Assembly: GCA_014584575.1 (NCBI GenBank) | Contig: JACTMP010000057.1 | Coordinates: 116,940-180,939, forward strand | Length of the DNA stretch: 64,000 bases | From: Chloroflexota bacterium | GTDB taxonomy: Bacteria; Chloroflexota; Anaerolineae; Promineifilales; Promineifilaceae | Direction of reading: 5' to 3' | Part shown: piece by piece, positions 52,823-61,800 of the stretch | How the letters are laid out: each line of letters begins with the position of its first letter | How positions within the stretch are numbered: the stretch's first letter is position 1 | Position numbers and translations under genes: made by a program | The notes under the pieces: model-generated | What the model saw: only the letters and a program-made list of their open reading frames with translations | What the model was told of the DNA's origin: nothing | Database searches by the model: none

Positions 52823-53788
52823 ATGTTTTCTTTGTTGTGGAACTCGTTAATTATTGACCCGATGCTAAACGCCCTGTTGTGGTTATATGGGGCCGTGGGC
52901 AATTTTGTGCTGGCCATTGCCATCTTCACCATCATCACCCGCGTCATCATGCTGCCCCTGAACCTGCGGCAACAGCGCAGTATGGCCAAAACCCAGGAAA
53001 TGCAGCCGCAAATTCGGGCCATCCAACAAAAATACAAAGACAATCCGCAGAAAATGCAGGAAGAGTTTAACAAAATTGGCTATAACCCGGCCGAGAGCCT
53101 CTCCGGTTGTTTGCCTCTCATTGCCACCATGCCCATTTTGTTCGGTTTGTTTGCGGTACTGCGGATTGTATTGGGCACCACACCACAGGCGCTTTTGGAG
53201 ATGACACAGCGGGCCTACCCTTTTATTGACCTGACGGCGCTGCTGCCCATTGACAGCCAGTTTTTGTGGATGAATTTGGGTCAGCCTGACCCATTTTATG
53301 TGCTGCCGGTGCTGGTCTTCATCACCACTTTTCTACAAACTAAAGTTTCCATGCCGCCCAAACCCAAGAATGGCAGCGCAGATAAAAAGAAACAGCAGCA
53401 AGATGATCCTACAGCCGCCATGACCCAATCTATGCAATATACCATGCCGCTGATGTTTGGCTTTTTTGCGCTGACCTTCCAGGCTGGTCTGTCCATCTAC
53501 TTCATCTTATCCAATGTGATTGGTATTGGGCAGGGGTATTACACACGCAAGGTAATGGAACGGGAAAAGGTCGAGCGAGAGGAATCGAAAAAGGCAGCAG
53601 ATACGGCCGCGGCCGTTAATGGGGGCGGCACGGATGGCGTAGGGGCGGCCAACGGCCGTGCCCCCGCCGAAGAGAGCACCGAGCAGGAAACGACCGCCGC
53701 AGAAACGGCCGTCAAAGCCACCGCCACTAAACCACCCGCCAGGGGAACATCGTCTACTTCCAAACGCAAAAAGAAAAAAGGCAAATAA
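52823..53788 (+). CDS. yidC: Membrane protein insertase YidC/Oxa1
   Basis: 321 residues. Five helices of the YidC/Oxa1 fold: about 12-35 (LLWLYGAVGNFVLAIAIFTIITR), 95-125 (SGCLPLIATMPILFGLFAVLR), 135-150, 160-180 (FYVLPVLVFITTFLQT) and 210-240 (TMPLMFGFFALTFQAGLSIYF). The hydrophilic-groove Arg in IITRVIMLPLNLRQQRS is present, as is the cytosolic coiled coil (TQEMQPQIRAIQQKYKDNPQ). There is no large periplasmic domain, as in Gram-positive-type YidC. The last 70 residues are Ala/Thr/Lys-rich. It follows the usual order before khpB. Confidence 0.95.
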   Translation: MFSLLWNSLIIDPMLNALLWLYGAVGNFVLAIAIFTIITRVIMLPLNLRQQRSMAKTQEMQPQIRAIQQKYKDNPQKMQEEFNKIGYNPAESLSGCLPLIATMPILFGLFAVLRIVLGTTPQALLEMTQRAYPFIDLTALLPIDSQFLWMNLGQPDPFYVLPVLVFITTFLQTKVSMPPKPKNGSADKKKQQQDDPTAAMTQSMQYTMPLMFGFFALTFQAGLSIYFILSNVIGIGQGYYTRKVMEREKVEREESKKAADTAAAVNGGGTDGVGAANGRAPAEESTEQETTAAETAVKATATKPPARGTSSTSKRKKKKGK

Positions 53789-53812
53789 CGCCTGCACCAA
53801 AATAGAGGGTAT

Positions 53813-54607
53813 ATGAGTCGAGAAATTGAAGTCCGAGGGCAAACAGTGGATGAAGCGGTAGAGGCAGGATTAGCCAGATTGGGCCTGAACCGCAGTGATG
53901 TGATTGTGGATGTCATTGATGAGGGTAGCCGGGGCATCTTGGGGCTGGGGGCACGGGAAGCAGTCGTGCGGCTGGTCTCCATGGCCCCGGCCGCGCCTGA
54001 AAAGAAACCGGAACCGCCGCCTGCCAAACCCGCACCAGCGCCTGCCAGACCGGCGCCCGCCAAAGCGGTAACGCCCCCGCCACCGGCAGCAAAACCGGTC
54101 GTGGAAGCCGTCACCCCCATCACGACCGAGGAGTTGGAACAGGAACGGGACACGGCCGTAAACATCCTGCAAACCGTCCTCGGCCATATGCAAATTGAGG
54201 CGACCATCAGCACGGCCGTGACCGAACCAGACGATGTCACCGGCCAACCCATCAACCTGATCGAGATTACCGGCGCAGACCTGGGTGTTTTGATTGGCCC
54301 CCGCGGGGATACACTGGCCTCGCTGCAATACGTGGCCCGTCTCATTGCCAGCCACCAACTGAAGACCAAAGCCGATTTTGTCATTGACGTGGAGGGATAC
54401 CGCGAACGGCGGCGCCAGGCGTTGGCGCGGCTGGCGGAACGCATGGCCAGCAAGGTGGTGAAACAGCATCGCCCGGTCAGTTTGGAACCGATGCCCGCCA
54501 ATGAGCGACGTGTCATTCACATGACCCTGCGTGACCACGCCGCCGTTTATACGCAAAGCACCGGCGAAGGCAGCCAGCGCCGGGTACGCATCCACCCCAA
54601 ACGGTAG
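53813..54607 (+). CDS. khpB: RNA-binding protein KhpB (Jag/EloR)
   Basis: 264 residues. Jag-N domain about 1-55 (MSREIEVRGQTVDEAVEAGL, with the DEGSRGILGLG hallmark), Pro/Ala-rich linker (about 60-100), KH domain (about 120-185, with IGPRGDTLASLQYV as GxxG loop) and R3H domain (about 190-255, with RRRQALARLAERMASKVVK and PMPANERRVIHMTLRDH). It binds RNA in the cytosol and, with KhpA, affects elongation and division in Gram-positives. It ends the rpmH block, 24 bp after yidC. Confidence 0.93.
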   Translation: MSREIEVRGQTVDEAVEAGLARLGLNRSDVIVDVIDEGSRGILGLGAREAVVRLVSMAPAAPEKKPEPPPAKPAPAPARPAPAKAVTPPPPAAKPVVEAVTPITTEELEQERDTAVNILQTVLGHMQIEATISTAVTEPDDVTGQPINLIEITGADLGVLIGPRGDTLASLQYVARLIASHQLKTKADFVIDVEGYRERRRQALARLAERMASKVVKQHRPVSLEPMPANERRVIHMTLRDHAAVYTQSTGEGSQRRVRIHPKR

Positions 54608-54619
54608 GGGACCCGAAAC

Positions 54620-54691
54620 GGTAAGGGCGAGGCAGTTGGGAAGTCAGTGGGTCTTCGCTCACAAGACCCGGCCCAACTGCCTCGCCCCTAC
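54620..54691. repeat. GGGCGAGGCAGTTGGG palindromic element
   Basis: Left arm GTAAGGGCGAGGCAGTTGGG (54621-54640) and right arm CCCAACTGCCTCGCCCCTAC (54672-54691), with an inner TCTTCG/CAAGACC region. Between convergent khpB and serA. The TAG stop of serA (minus, 54688-54690) is in the right arm. The same arms occur inside the gene at 61437-61570. Confidence 0.88.
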
Positions 54692-56271
54692 AGACTGACC
54701 AATCGCACGTGGGTAATCGCCGGGATAACGGCTAAGGCATCGAGTACGGCCGTTGGCGGCCGACTATCCAGATTGATAAACGACAGCGCCTCCCCACCCG
54801 GTTTGTCGCGCCCCATGCGCCATTCACCGATATTCACTTCATAAGCCGCCAGAATCGTGCCTACCTGGCCAATGACGCCGGGCACGTCCTTATTGCGCAG
54901 CACCAGCACCTCGCCAAACGGCTTGGCTTCCAGCGTATACTCGTCCACCTGCACCAGGCGCGGCTCGCTGCCGCCAAACAACACCCCCGCCAACAGGCGC
55001 TCGCCGCCGTCCCACTGCACTTTGCAGGAGATCATGTTGGGGTAGTCAATGGGCGTGATGCCTTTCGTTTGCGAGGTAGTAATGCCATTTTCTTCGGCCA
55101 GAACCGGTGCGTTGATGTAGTTCACCTCTTCAGAAATAGATTTCTGCAAAATCCCTTTCAACAGCCCGGCAGCGACCGGCTTGATTAGCGTGTCTACGTC
55201 TTCACCGCGCACCTCAATTTCCACGCGGCGAATCGCGCCCTCGGCCAGATGGCATTGCAGCAGCCCCAACGTTTCCGCCAGGGACATGTACGGCCGTAAC
55301 GCCTCAAACCCTGGCCCCGCCGGAAACGGCATATTGACCGCATTGCGGAAATCTTTGCCCCGCAGCGCATCCAAAAGCTGGTCTACAATTTGCGTAGCCA
55401 CATCCCGCTGCGCCTCCACCGAACTCGCACCTAAATGGGGCGTATGCACCACGTTGGGCAGGCCAATCAACGGGCTGCCTTCCGGCGGCTCTTTGCGGAA
55501 CACGTCCAACCCGGCGGCGCGTACCTTACCGCTCTTGAGTGCTTCCGCCAGAGCATTTTCATCAATCAGTTTGCCGCGCGCCGCATTGACAAGGATCACC
55601 CCACCCTTCATCTGGGCAATCGTGTCCGCGTTGATCATGCTCTCCGTTTCCGGCATCAACGCCGTGTGTAGACTGATATAGTCAGACTGCGCCAGCAAGT
55701 CATCCAGGTCAACCAGCGTCACCCCATGATCCCGCCCCACCTCTTCAGACACGTAGGGGTCATAGGCCAGCACTTCCATGCCAAACGCCTGGGCGCGTTT
55801 AGCCACATGGCGGCCAATCCGCCCAAAACCGACAATGCCCAACGTCTTGCGGTAGAGCTGCACACCGGTAAATTTGGCCCGGTTCCACTCGCCCGCGGCC
55901 AACGACGCATGGGACTGCGCCGTGTAACGGCTGGCCGCCAGCATCAGCGCCATAGCCTGTTCGGCTGTGGCAATGCTGTTGGCCTGTGGGGTATTCATCA
56001 CAATGATGCCGCGCATGGTGGCAGCGCGCACATCAATGTTATCCACGCCCATACCGGCTCGTCCTACCACTTTCAGATTTGTGCCCGCCGCCAGCACCTC
56101 GGCGTCCGCCTTCGTTTCGCTGCGCACAATGAGTGCATCATAGCCGGGCAAGACCGCCATCAACTCTTCTTTACTCATGCCCGTTTTCAGGTCATAGGTG
56201 GCGTCTTTAGCCTGGTCCAATCGCTCTAAACCGGCCGCGCCCAATTTGTCAGAAATCAGAATCTTATACAT
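54688..56271 (-). CDS. serA: D-3-phosphoglycerate dehydrogenase SerA, long ACT-containing form
   Basis: 527 residues, the usual length of the long form. Substrate domain, then NAD-binding LGIVGFGRIGRHVAKRAQAFG (about 144-164) and YDPYV, with the catalytic His in VVHTPHLGASSVEAQ and Arg/Glu in the NAARGKLIDENAL region. The middle ASB domain (about 320-450) is followed by a C-terminal ACT domain (about 455-527, VLVLRNKDVPGVIGQVG) that senses serine. It makes 3-phosphohydroxypyruvate, first step of the serine pathway shared with the SerB-like and aminotransferase genes 5 kb away. Its stop codon lies in a palindrome. Confidence 0.96.
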   Translation of the reverse strand: MYKILISDKLGAAGLERLDQAKDATYDLKTGMSKEELMAVLPGYDALIVRSETKADAEVLAAGTNLKVVGRAGMGVDNIDVRAATMRGIIVMNTPQANSIATAEQAMALMLAASRYTAQSHASLAAGEWNRAKFTGVQLYRKTLGIVGFGRIGRHVAKRAQAFGMEVLAYDPYVSEEVGRDHGVTLVDLDDLLAQSDYISLHTALMPETESMINADTIAQMKGGVILVNAARGKLIDENALAEALKSGKVRAAGLDVFRKEPPEGSPLIGLPNVVHTPHLGASSVEAQRDVATQIVDQLLDALRGKDFRNAVNMPFPAGPGFEALRPYMSLAETLGLLQCHLAEGAIRRVEIEVRGEDVDTLIKPVAAGLLKGILQKSISEEVNYINAPVLAEENGITTSQTKGITPIDYPNMISCKVQWDGGERLLAGVLFGGSEPRLVQVDEYTLEAKPFGEVLVLRNKDVPGVIGQVGTILAAYEVNIGEWRMGRDKPGGEALSFINLDSRPPTAVLDALAVIPAITHVRLVSL

Positions 56272-56360
56272 GCGCCTTCCTCTTGCGTAGTCAAAACTTC
56301 GAGTTTGCTCAATTGATTGACATCCGAATTTCCTGGGGAAATGGGACGCCTTACGCGGGG

Positions 56361-56388
56361 ATTATAATAATTGACCTGTGCCGGTCAA
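56361..56388 (-). promoter_or_regulatory. Candidate sigma70-type promoter for serA
   Basis: On the minus strand TTGACC (56388-56383), 16-bp spacer, TATAAT (56366-56361). The leader to serA would be about 80 nt. This is one half of the 300-bp divergent region 56272-56571. Confidence 0.6.
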
Positions 56389-56440
56389 ATTATTTGTGCA
56401 GATTGTCACAAGCTCCGGCCAGATAAATACACGTGAAAAA

Positions 56441-56470
56441 TTGTGAACAATTGGAAATCTCATGTATTAT
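56441..56470 (+). promoter_or_regulatory. Candidate promoter for the LysM-glycosidase gene
   Basis: TTGTGA (56441-56446), 18-bp spacer, TATTAT (56465-56470) with TG just before. The leader to ATG56572 would be about 95 nt. SD AAGGAAGG is close to the start. Confidence 0.5.
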
Positions 56471-56571
56471 CTGCCAGTGACAGGGTTAATCATTTGTGAA
56501 TACAGGAGTGGCGCATCAATAATCCTGCTTAGCCTGTTGTCGTGTCCTGTATCGTCTCAAGGAAGGAAAGT

Positions 56572-57999
56572 ATGAAAACATCACGTTTAGTTGCCGGATT
56601 TGTCGCTTTATTGTTTCTGGCGGTGGTAGTAGCCGTCGTGTCCGCCTTCAGCTACACCGTGCAATATGGCGACACCCTCTTCAGTATTGCCCGCCGCTAT
56701 GGCACCACCGTCCAGGCCATTGTCGCCGCCAACAACATCCCCAACCCCAATCTCATTTTCGTGGGGCAGGTATTGGAAATCCCCACCGGCTCGCAACCAC
56801 CGCCACAACCCACCGCGCCGCCACCTGGTCCGCAGCCCACGCCACCACCCGGCGGTACCACCACCTATGTAGTACAGCGCGGCGATACGCTGTCTTCGAT
56901 TGCGCGCCGTTTTGGTACAACTGTCAACGCCATTGTCGCCGCCAACAACATTGCCAACCCCAACCTGATTTACGTCGGACAGGTGCTCATTATCCCCACC
57001 GGTTCCACCCAACCGCCGCCAGGCAGCACACCGCCGCCACCGGGTAATACCCCACCACCGCCGCCAACGACCGGCTTTGAATTGGGTGGACAGACTTTCA
57101 ACATGGGCAATCGGGCGCGGATGCAGGAAGCGGGCATGAATTGGATCAAGGTGCAGCACAAATGGGCGCCAGGCCAATCACCGGACATGTTGTCCGGGGT
57201 GATTCAGGATGCACACAATAACGGCTTCAAGATTTTGCTCTCCATAACCGGCGCACAAACCTATCCGCCGCCCAACGGCATTGACTTCAACGGCTACGTC
57301 AATTTTGTGCGCGGTGTGGCCGGTTTAGGCCCTGACGCCATTGAAATCTGGAACGAACAAAACATTGACTTTGAATGGCCGGCCGGGCAGATCAGCCCCA
57401 CTTCCTACGTCAACAACATGCTGGCCCCCTCGTATAACGCCATCAAAGCGGCCAATGGCAACGTTATGGTCATCTCCGGCGCGCCCGCACCCACCGGTTT
57501 TGACAACGGCACCAACGCCTGGTCAGACGCCCGCTACATTCAGGGCATGGCGGCGGCCGGAGCGGTCAATTACATGGATTGTATCGGTGTTCACTACAAC
57601 GCCGGGGCCACTTCGCCCACTGCCACCTCCGGCCATCCGGCCGATCCTGGCGACCGCCACTATAGCTGGTACTTTGGGCCAACCTTTGATCTCTATTACA
57701 ACACCTTCGGCGGCGCGCGCCGGGTTTGTTTCACGGAGTTGGGTTATCTCTCGCCAGAAGGGTTTACCTTCCTGCCACCCAATTTTTCCTGGGCCAGCAA
57801 CACAACAGTCGCCCAACAGGCACAATGGCTGGGTGAGGCGGTCACACTGGCGCGGAACAGCGGCCGGGCGCGCATGGTCATTGTGTTTAACGTTGACTTT
57901 ACTACTTATACCCAGACTGATCCGCAGGCCGGGTATGCCATCATCCGGCCAAATGGCTCCTGCCCGGCGTGTGCCACGTTGGGCGCGGCGATGCAGTAG
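56572..57999 (+). CDS. Secreted protein with two LysM domains and a GH39-like glycosidase domain
   Basis: 475 residues from ATG56572. Signal peptide 1-26, then two LysM domains (about 27-75 and 100-148: YTVQYGDTLFSIARRYG and YVVQRGDTLSSIARRFG) with Pro-rich linkers, which would bind peptidoglycan or chitin-like glycans. The C-terminal domain (about 172-475) is a TIM-barrel-like glycosidase of clan A: the acid/base Glu is likely the one in AIEIWNEQN and the nucleophile that in VCFTELGYLS. The exact GH family is uncertain (GH39/GH5-like). No ACGGCCGT octamer is found in this gene or its promoter region. Confidence 0.85.
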   Translation: MKTSRLVAGFVALLFLAVVVAVVSAFSYTVQYGDTLFSIARRYGTTVQAIVAANNIPNPNLIFVGQVLEIPTGSQPPPQPTAPPPGPQPTPPPGGTTTYVVQRGDTLSSIARRFGTTVNAIVAANNIANPNLIYVGQVLIIPTGSTQPPPGSTPPPPGNTPPPPPTTGFELGGQTFNMGNRARMQEAGMNWIKVQHKWAPGQSPDMLSGVIQDAHNNGFKILLSITGAQTYPPPNGIDFNGYVNFVRGVAGLGPDAIEIWNEQNIDFEWPAGQISPTSYVNNMLAPSYNAIKAANGNVMVISGAPAPTGFDNGTNAWSDARYIQGMAAAGAVNYMDCIGVHYNAGATSPTATSGHPADPGDRHYSWYFGPTFDLYYNTFGGARRVCFTELGYLSPEGFTFLPPNFSWASNTTVAQQAQWLGEAVTLARNSGRARMVIVFNVDFTTYTQTDPQAGYAIIRPNGSCPACATLGAAMQ

Positions 58000-58008
58000 C
58001 GAAGAAGG

Positions 58009-58058
58009 GATTGAGAGATTGGGAGATTTGATAATCTCTCAATCTCCTAATCTCATTC
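58009..58058. repeat. GGAGATT-type array with inverted arms
   Basis: TTGAGAGATTGGGAGATTTG faces AATCTCTCAATCTCC. It fills the gap between two plus-strand genes and may form a hairpin without a T-run. Confidence 0.75.
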
Positions 58059-58065
58059 TCTTTCC

Positions 58066-58848
58066 ATGCGTCGGTTGGAACTTGGTGGGGGGCGGGTGAT
58101 TGATTCACCATCACCATCCTCCCTTTACCGCCTGCAAATCCCCCCAACCAGACAAGGTTATTCGGATGCCCAACTGGATGACTATGGGCTGGCAACGGTG
58201 AAAGGCCGCGCCGACTATCCCTGGCGGGTCTTGCAGACTGGTGTTTCGCTGCGGGTGGTGGCCCGCTTTTCACATGGGCAAGGCGTTCTGTTGGGCACGG
58301 CCGGTTTTGGCTTTTGGAACGCGCCTTTTGGCGACCCGACGGTGCGGTTTCCGGCACGGCCGTCGGCCTGCTGGTTTTTCTATGCTTCCGCGCCGAACGA
58401 TTTACCGTTGGCCCCACGTGGGCCGGGGCGGGGTTGGTTTGCGGCGACGTTGGATGCGACACGGCCGTCTGCCCTGCCCCTGATTCCACTCGCCCCCTTT
58501 GTTTTGCTGGCAAATCGGGTGGAAACAATCCGCCGCCGGCTGTGGCCCTGGGTGCAAAAACGGCTGGCGATCTCGTTTGCCCCTCTGGCAGTGGACATGC
58601 AGGCGTGGCACGAGTATCGGCTGGATTGGCAGCGGGAGGGGTGTGTATTTATGGTTGACGGCCGTACCCTTCTGCATACGCCCTTTTCACCTCGCGGCCC
58701 GCTTGGTTTTGTCTGTTGGATTGATAACCAGTATATGGTAGCAACGGAGTACGGCCGTTTCCGCTGGGGCACATTGGCAACTGAAGAAGCACAATGGCTG
58801 GAATTGCAGGCGTGCAAACTGAAAAAGCTGCCATCATTTAGCGAATGA
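58066..58848 (+). CDS. Unknown protein with beta-sandwich character
   Basis: 260 residues. There is no signal peptide. The sequence is beta-rich with many Trp and Phe residues (GTAGFGFWNAPFG, RPSACWFFYASAPNDL, DWQREGCVFMVDGRTLLHTP, GFVCWIDNQYMVATEYGRF), reminiscent of concanavalin/GH16-like jelly rolls (compare the LDWQ-x-x-x-C-x-F-x-V-D-G pattern in glycan-degrading folds) but without a clear catalytic EXDXXE. I do not name a family. It overlaps the next, convergent gene by 11 bp. Confidence 0.6.
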   Translation: MRRLELGGGRVIDSPSPSSLYRLQIPPTRQGYSDAQLDDYGLATVKGRADYPWRVLQTGVSLRVVARFSHGQGVLLGTAGFGFWNAPFGDPTVRFPARPSACWFFYASAPNDLPLAPRGPGRGWFAATLDATRPSALPLIPLAPFVLLANRVETIRRRLWPWVQKRLAISFAPLAVDMQAWHEYRLDWQREGCVFMVDGRTLLHTPFSPRGPLGFVCWIDNQYMVATEYGRFRWGTLATEEAQWLELQACKLKKLPSFSE

Positions 58849-61800
58849 CAATCAGTTCCGGCAAAATGAATCTATCATCAGCCAGAGGAGCGCCTCTTTC
58901 ACCTACGGCCGTCGCCCGCCGGATCGCGCCATCGGCCAGCCGTTCATAGAAGCCCACTGCCAGTTGATACGCGCCGGGGGGCACGGCCGTCAGGTCTAAC
59001 ACCACCTCATCCACCACCACTTCACCCGCCGCCCACTGGCTGGTTGGATAAGTGCCGTAACGGGGCAGGTTATCGTCCTGCGCCAGCGGCGGTTGATTGC
59101 TATCCGCCGGAATCAGATGCACAAAGCGGGTGTAATCTGTTTGCCCCGGCGTGAGCGCCTGCCAGACAAGGGCCACTGCCAGGCTAGAAGCTGTTTGCTG
59201 CCGGGAATAGCCGCGTAAGGCGATCTGGTCATTGAACACGGCCGTCGCCTCGTCCACCGTCTCTGGCAGATCAAACAGCGGCTCCGTGGGGCGGAACTGC
59301 CATTCGCCGGCCCCGGCCGGCCATAATTCCCCCAGGCGGCGCGTCAGTACCGGCTGGTGGGGGGCGCCGACATCATACAACTGCACCACCAGCACGTAGG
59401 GAAACTCATGCGCGCCCGGCGACAAGGCTAGCGATTGCCAGTCATTCACCCATTCACCCACCGGCCACAGGCTGCTGGGCAAGAATCCATAGCCCGGCTG
59501 CCGGTCGGCCAATTGTAGAAATTGTCCTTTTGCATCGGTGATGCGCAGCGCCACGTTATAGTTGGGCGTCAGTGGGGCAGTGGTGCGCCAGGCAAGCTGG
59601 ATGTCCAGCAAATTAGGGGAACGGGAGTGTACGGCCGTCGCCCGCACGTCCAGCGCCGGGGTATCTGACCCGGCCAGGAAGCTGTTCTGGATGCGCAACG
59701 GCCGTAAGAACAAATCACCTCGCTCTTGCCCCGACAGCGTTAGCGGACGGCCGTCAGCCACGAGCAACTGCGGCATCACCAGTCCTGGCGGCGCATCCGG
59801 CGGAATGCGCAGATGAAAAACGGCCTGCCCATTTTCCACCCACCGGCTCTGTTCGGCCACGACGGGCGGCGCGGGATCACGCACCCGGTTAGCCGCCGGC
59901 GTCACCAGCCGCAGCGTCACCAACAGCGCATGAGGGGCATCCCAATTGGTGTGAATGGTCAACGGTTCCCCGGCTCGCAACTCGTCGGCGCTGTAGCGGT
60001 AATTTTGGAATACAGCGCCATTGTTATAAACCACCCCCTCTGGCGCATGGTGCAGATACGCCATCTCGGCAAAGTCCCAATTCAAATCGCCACTTTCGGC
60101 TGTTGGCTGCGGCCATAGTTGGGCAGTTACCAGGAGCACAGACAATGTCGTCCCGGCAACAAGCGCCGCAACAAGCGCCGCTTTCCCAAGCAATCTCCTA
60201 CTGGCTATACGCAAAATACTGCGCAGGTACAGCCAGAGAACAATCAGCGCGGCGACCAGGGATACCAGTTCTGCCGCCAGCCGCACCGGGGTGCGCGTCA
60301 GGCGCAGTTCGATGGTGTGCGTTCCGGCGGGCACATCCAGCATAATCAGGCCGGAGCCGGGCGACGGCCGTATCGCCGCCGCCTCACCATCTACCCAGGC
60401 CCGCCAGCCGGGCCAGTGCATGGTGGGAAAGAGGAGGGTAGAGGGCACGGCCGTGTCCACTTGCCAGGTTTGCCGGTTTGTTTGCGCGCTGTGCAGGGTG
60501 ACGGCCGTTAATTCACCCACCAGCGCCCGCACCGGCCAACGCTGCCCATCGTTTAACCAGCCGCTCGTCACCATACGCGGCTGCACGGTGGTGGGCAGAT
60601 ATTCGGCGCTGATGGTGGTGCCGATATTGCCGCTGAACCATTCGTACTGCGCCAGCCGTTCGGGGGTGATGTCGGCGTCACTGAGCGGTAGATAATCGGG
60701 GCGCAGGCTGCCCAGGGCGGCTATGATGAGCAGCACGGCCGTAAGCGGTGCAATGACTTGCCGCCAGGGTACAAAGGCCAGCGCCCCAACAGCGAATGCC
60801 CCGGCAAACGCCTGCACTGACAGGAAGCGCCAGGGAAATTGGGTAAATGACAACAGGGGGACGTGTGCCCACAACGGCCGTGACAGCGGCAGTAACATGA
60901 GCGTGCTGATGAGCAGGGTAAGCAAGATGAACAGGCGGCGGTCTGGGGTTAATGGGACGCGGATGAACACGGATAGACGCGGGTTTTTGGGGAGGATGAG
61001 CAGAATGACGCCGGCCAGGATGGCCACGGTTTGCACCAGCCCCATGCGGAAAGCGGCACGGCCGTTGACGCCATAGTCAAAGAAAAAGCTGTTTTGCCAC
61101 AACGGTTGGTCGGCCATGCCCAGAAAGTGATTGCCGAAATGGAAATACCCTTCCGTTACCGGCCCCAATTGCGCCAATCCCTTCTCGGCTAGGGCGGGTA
61201 CAAAAAACCAGGCGGAAAGGGCAAAGGCGAGGAGGAGGGCGGCAGTAATCGGTAATCCGTACACGGTAATCGGTAATCGGTAATTCGGTGTCTGAAGTCC
61301 GAAGTCCGACTTCGGCTCTCGGCTTAGTTGCAGCCAGCACAACAAGATGTAGAGCAGCAGGAAGGGGGAGAAGATGAGGGCGGAGATGTTGTGGCTGAGA
61401 ATGAGGGCGGCGTAGGCCAGGGAAAACAACACCGTAGGGGCGAGGCAGTTGGGATAGGACTTGTCTGGCAAGACGACCTGCTCCCCAACTGCCTCGCCCC
61501 TACCTGCCACGTCTGGCGAGACAACCTGCCCCCCAACTGCCTCGCCCCCAACTGCCACCTGCCGCTTGCAACCTGCAACCAAATGATCCGCCGCCAGCAA
61601 CACCAGCGGATAAAAGGCCATCGCCCAAAACTCGGCCAGGGAGTCGCCGCGCACGTAGACGTTGACCATGTGGAAGGGGGCAAAGGTGTAAGCAACGGCC
61701 GTCAGCAGCCCCGCCCATTCGCTCTGAAACCAGCGCCGCCCCAGGGCGAACATGCCCGCTGCCGCCACTACAAATCCGGCCAATTGGGAAAGCTGGATCG

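Noticed and set aside
54620..54691. Insertion sequence remnant
   Set aside because: Only the palindromic arms are present, with no transposase fragment or target duplication that I could see; called a palindromic repeat.
56317..56368. Plus-strand promoter TTGACA...TATAAT
   Set aside because: The two boxes are 40 bp apart; the same TATAAT area fits better as the minus-strand serA promoter.
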